DNA from: Streptomyces griseorubiginosus
GTDB lineage: Bacteria > Actinomycetota > Actinomycetes > Streptomycetales > Streptomycetaceae
Direction: 5' to 3'
DNA length: 62,437 nucleotides
Assembly: GCF_017614965.1 (NCBI RefSeq)
Contig: NZ_WVUG01000016.1
Location: forward strand, 1-62,437
The translations under genes and the position numbers were made by a program. Shown here one piece after another: positions 60,528 to 62,437 of this stretch. The stretch's first letter is position 1, and each line of letters starts with the position of its first letter. Under the pieces are notes generated by a model. The model was not told the origin of the DNA. It saw only the letters and a list, made by a program, of their open reading frames with translations, and did no database searches.

Positions 60528-61721
60528 ATGCCCACCCATGTGCCCGGCCCGCGGATCGCCATCGTCGGGGGCGGCATCGGCGGTCTGGCGGCCGCCGCCT
60601 TTCTGAACAGGTCGGGGCTGCGGGCCACCGTCTACGAGCAGGCGCCGGCCCTCGGTGAGGTGGGCGCGGGACTCGTCGTGGCGCCCAACGCCGTACGACT
60701 GCTGCGCCGACTCGGCGCCATGGAGCGACTCCTGCGCCGGGCCGTACCGCTGGACTGGGGCTGGGAGTTCCGCCGCTGGGCGGACGGCCGCGTGCTGTCG
60801 GTGGAGAAGCTGAGCGGCGAGTGCGAGCGGCTCTACGGTGAACGCACCTACGTCGTCCACAGGGCCGACCTCCTGGACACCGTCAAGTCGGCCGTGCCCG
60901 GCGACCGGATCCGCCTGGGCGCCCGGTGCACCTCGATCGAGGAGAGGCCGCACGGCCTGCGACTGCGCTTCGCCGACGGCAGCCGGGCCGAGGCGGACGT
61001 CGTCATCGGCGCCGACGGCGTGCACTCCGTCGTGCGGAGCACGCTCGCCGAGCCCACGCCGCCGGCGTACTCCGGTATCTGCGCCTTCCGCACCATCGTG
61101 CCCGCCGACGACGCACCCGACTTCGCCCTGCGTCCCGCCCAGACCCTCTGGCTCGGGCCCGGCCGGCACTTCGTGCACTACCCGATCAACGGCGGACAAG
61201 CCGTCAACGTGGTCGCCTTCGCGCCCGCCGGGGACTACACCGACGAGTCGTGGAGCGCGACGGCCACGGTCGAGGAGTTCCACGCCGAGTTCGCCGGCTG
61301 GGACGCGCGGGTGACGGACCTCATCGCCGCCGGCGGAGTTCCCGGCCGCTGGGCCCTGCTGGACCGGGCGCCGCTGCGGCACTGGAGCCGGGGTCGCGTC
61401 ACTCTGCTCGGGGATGCCGCGCATCCCATGTTCCCCTTCTTCGCCCAGGGCGCGGCCCAGTCGATAGAGGACGCCGCCGTGCTGGCGCGCTGCCTGGCCG
61501 CATCGGCCGACGACCCCGAGCAAGCGCTGAAGCGGTACGAGGTTCTACGCATCGCACGCACCACATGCCTGCAGCAGATCAGTCATGACCGCCGCGACAT
61601 GAACCACCTGCCCGACGGACCCGAACAACAGGCCCGAGACGCGGCGCTCGCCGGGGCCGACCCCCTGGTCGGCAACGGCTGGATCTACGGCTACGACGCC
61701 GAGGAGGTGCCCCTTTCGTGA
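60528..61721 (+). CDS. FAD-dependent aromatic hydroxylase (salicylate-hydroxylase-like)
   Basis: The 397-residue protein is a class A flavoprotein monooxygenase closely related to the one at 27606. It has the FAD motif GGGIGG near residue 15, [10 protein letters not shown] and the GD motif [27 protein letters not shown] precedes the ATG. It is followed, with a 4-base overlap, by a truncated intradiol dioxygenase, which suggests that its product is a hydroxylated, cleavable diol or triol, for example hydroxyquinol (inference). Confidence 0.93.
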   Translation: MPTHVPGPRIAIVGGGIGGLAAAAFLNRSGLRATVYEQAPALGEVGAGLVVAPNAVRLLRRLGAMERLLRRAVPLDWGWEFRRWADGRVLSVEKLSGECERLYGERTYVVHRADLLDTVKSAVPGDRIRLGARCTSIEERPHGLRLRFADGSRAEADVVIGADGVHSVVRSTLAEPTPPAYSGICAFRTIVPADDAPDFALRPAQTLWLGPGRHFVHYPINGGQAVNVVAFAPAGDYTDESWSATATVEEFHAEFAGWDARVTDLIAAGGVPGRWALLDRAPLRHWSRGRVTLLGDAAHPMFPFFAQGAAQSIEDAAVLARCLAASADDPEQALKRYEVLRIARTTCLQQISHDRRDMNHLPDGPEQQARDAALAGADPLVGNGWIYGYDAEEVPLS

Positions 61722-62314
61722 ACACGAGCGCCGACTCCCACTCCGACGAGCGAAGGAACCACACCGTGACGGTCACCACGGATCGACAGCGCCAGGTGGA
61801 GGACGAGCTGGTACGGACCGTGCTCGCGTCCTTCGACGGCACCCCGGACCCCCGGCTCAGGCAGTTGATGCAGGCCCTGGTGCGGCACCTGCACGCCTTC
61901 ATGCGCGAGGTCCGTCTGACCGAGGCCGAGTGGCAGCACGCCATCGACTTCCTCACCGCGGCCGGCCACATCACCACCGGCAACCGCCAGGAGTTCATCC
62001 TGCTGTCCGACGTCTTCGGCGCCTCGATGCAGACCATCAACATGAACCACGAGGCGACCGCCGGCGCCACGGAGGCCACGGTGGTGGGCCCGTTCTTCGT
62101 GGACGACTCCCCGGAGATCCCGCTCGGCGGGGACATGGCCTTCGGCGCCCCGGGAGAGCCCTGCTGGGTCGAGGGCACCGTCACGGACACCGACGACGCC
62201 CCGGTACCGGGCGCGCGCCTGGAGGTGTGGGAGGCCGACGAGGACGGCCTGTACGACGTGCAGTACGGCGACGGCCACACCGCCGGGCGCGCCCACCTGT
62301 ACACCGACGACTAG
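61718..62314 (+). pseudogene. intradiol (hydroxyquinol-type) dioxygenase, truncated by an IS element
   Basis: From the GTG at 61718 the frame encodes the helical N-terminal linker domain of intradiol dioxygenases ([20 protein letters not shown]), the [12 protein letters not shown] turn and the start of the beta-barrel up to [13 protein letters not shown] then stops it at 62314. Full enzymes are about 280-300 residues; only 198 are left. The first iron-ligand tyrosine (in DEDGLYDVQ) remains, while the second tyrosine and both histidines are lost. The length and pattern fit hydroxyquinol 1,2-dioxygenase better than catechol 1,2-dioxygenase. The next bases belong to an insertion sequence. Unless a second copy exists elsewhere, ring cleavage is interrupted here. 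Confidence 0.82.
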
Positions 62315-62437
62315 GTCGCTTCTGATGGCTCTTGCTTGGGTGGGTGGATCAGTGCTCGGGCTGGGCAGGGGCGTCTTATGGTGCGGCGGCATGAACTGAC
62401 GGATGCGCAGTGGCAGAGGATCGAGCCGTTACTTCCC
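62315..62437 (+). mobile_element. insertion sequence (IS5-type), left end, cut by the window
   Basis: The dioxygenase ends in CTAG (62311-62314), after which a non-coding leader leads into a transposase start. The CTAG may be part of the target site. The transposase frame is open to the end of the window, so the element continues beyond it. Its inverted repeats and its right end cannot be seen. Confidence 0.75.
62378..62437 (+). CDS. IS5-family transposase, N-terminal part
   Basis: The first 20 codons (MVRRHELTDAQWQRIEPLLP) are the standard start of IS5/IS1112-type transposases. The gene runs off the window. Its position right after the broken dioxygenase makes it the cause of the disruption. 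Confidence 0.8.
   Translation, partial: MVRRHELTDAQWQRIEPLLP

Noticed and set aside
1..62437. tRNA, rRNA or riboswitch genes
   Set aside because: No stretch showed a cloverleaf, conserved rRNA core or known riboswitch core on reading; a covariance-model scan would be needed to exclude small ones.

Overview
The window is GC-rich DNA in which almost every gap between genes is short, GTG and TTG starts are common, and neighbouring genes often share ATGA stop/start overlaps. Together with secreted GH54-CBM42 enzymes, a GAF-SpoIIE-HATPase protein, a bacterial DMATS prenyltransferase and a dense set of TetR, GntR, IclR and XRE regulators, this points to a Streptomyces or close relative, probably an accessory (arm-like) chromosomal region. 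No rRNA, tRNA or CRISPR was seen.

Layout. 0-3.1 kb: two SDR oxidoreductases and a divergent XRE regulator. 3.1-8.9 kb: a TetR regulator and a glucuronide-use operon (lipoprotein binding protein, two permeases, beta-glucuronidase); the first permease carries a one-base frameshift. 8.9-10.6 kb: a zinc-ribbon protein, a small unknown protein and an IS5-family remnant. 10.7-14.4 kb: two tandem secreted GH54 alpha-L-arabinofuranosidases behind two lac-like operators. 14.7-17.4 kb: a tightly overlapping three-gene operon (DMATS prenyltransferase, heme-oxygenase-like metalloprotein, nucleotidyltransferase) that looks like a small uncharacterised biosynthetic cluster. 17.4-23.3 kb: TetR/flavin monooxygenase divergon, a secreted protein of unknown function, a ferredoxin fragment, and a MFS/TetR divergon.

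23.3-32.4 kb (catabolic module A): SDR, DHA2-type exporter, NTF2-like protein, IclR regulator, flavin hydroxylase, zinc alcohol dehydrogenase, ThDP enzyme and a decayed SDR. Four copies of a 15-bp palindrome sit in front of the transcription units and probably define the IclR regulon. 32.5-34.7 kb: a GAF-SpoIIE phosphatase-HATPase signalling protein. 34.8-39.7 kb (module B): enoyl-CoA hydratase, class III CoA-transferase, GntR regulator and MFS transporter.

39.9-62.4 kb (module C): a large aromatic-degradation island. A seven-gene leftward operon (Rieske oxygenase, its reductase, NTF2-like, GlcG-like, benzoylformate decarboxylase, luciferase-like monooxygenase, esterase) faces a rightward set (old-yellow-enzyme-like, PCMH-type flavin oxidase, flavin reductase, aldehyde dehydrogenase), followed by an amidohydrolase-family decarboxylase, another flavin reductase, a PEBP protein, an SDR and a second IclR/flavin-hydroxylase divergon that runs into an intradiol (hydroxyquinol-type) dioxygenase. 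The enzymes fit a funnel in which an aryl 2-hydroxy acid is oxidised, decarboxylated to an aryl aldehyde, oxidised to an aryl acid and then demethylated or hydroxylated toward a ring-cleavage substrate. This is inference; the substrate is unknown. Related 10-bp sites (TGRYAYATCA) recur at several promoters and probably bind the paralogous FCD-type GntR regulators.

The ring-cleavage gene at the right edge is cut off by an insertion sequence, and remnants of a P450, a GH31 glycosidase, a SDR, a ferredoxin-type reductase domain and a transposase show that the region is being remodelled.
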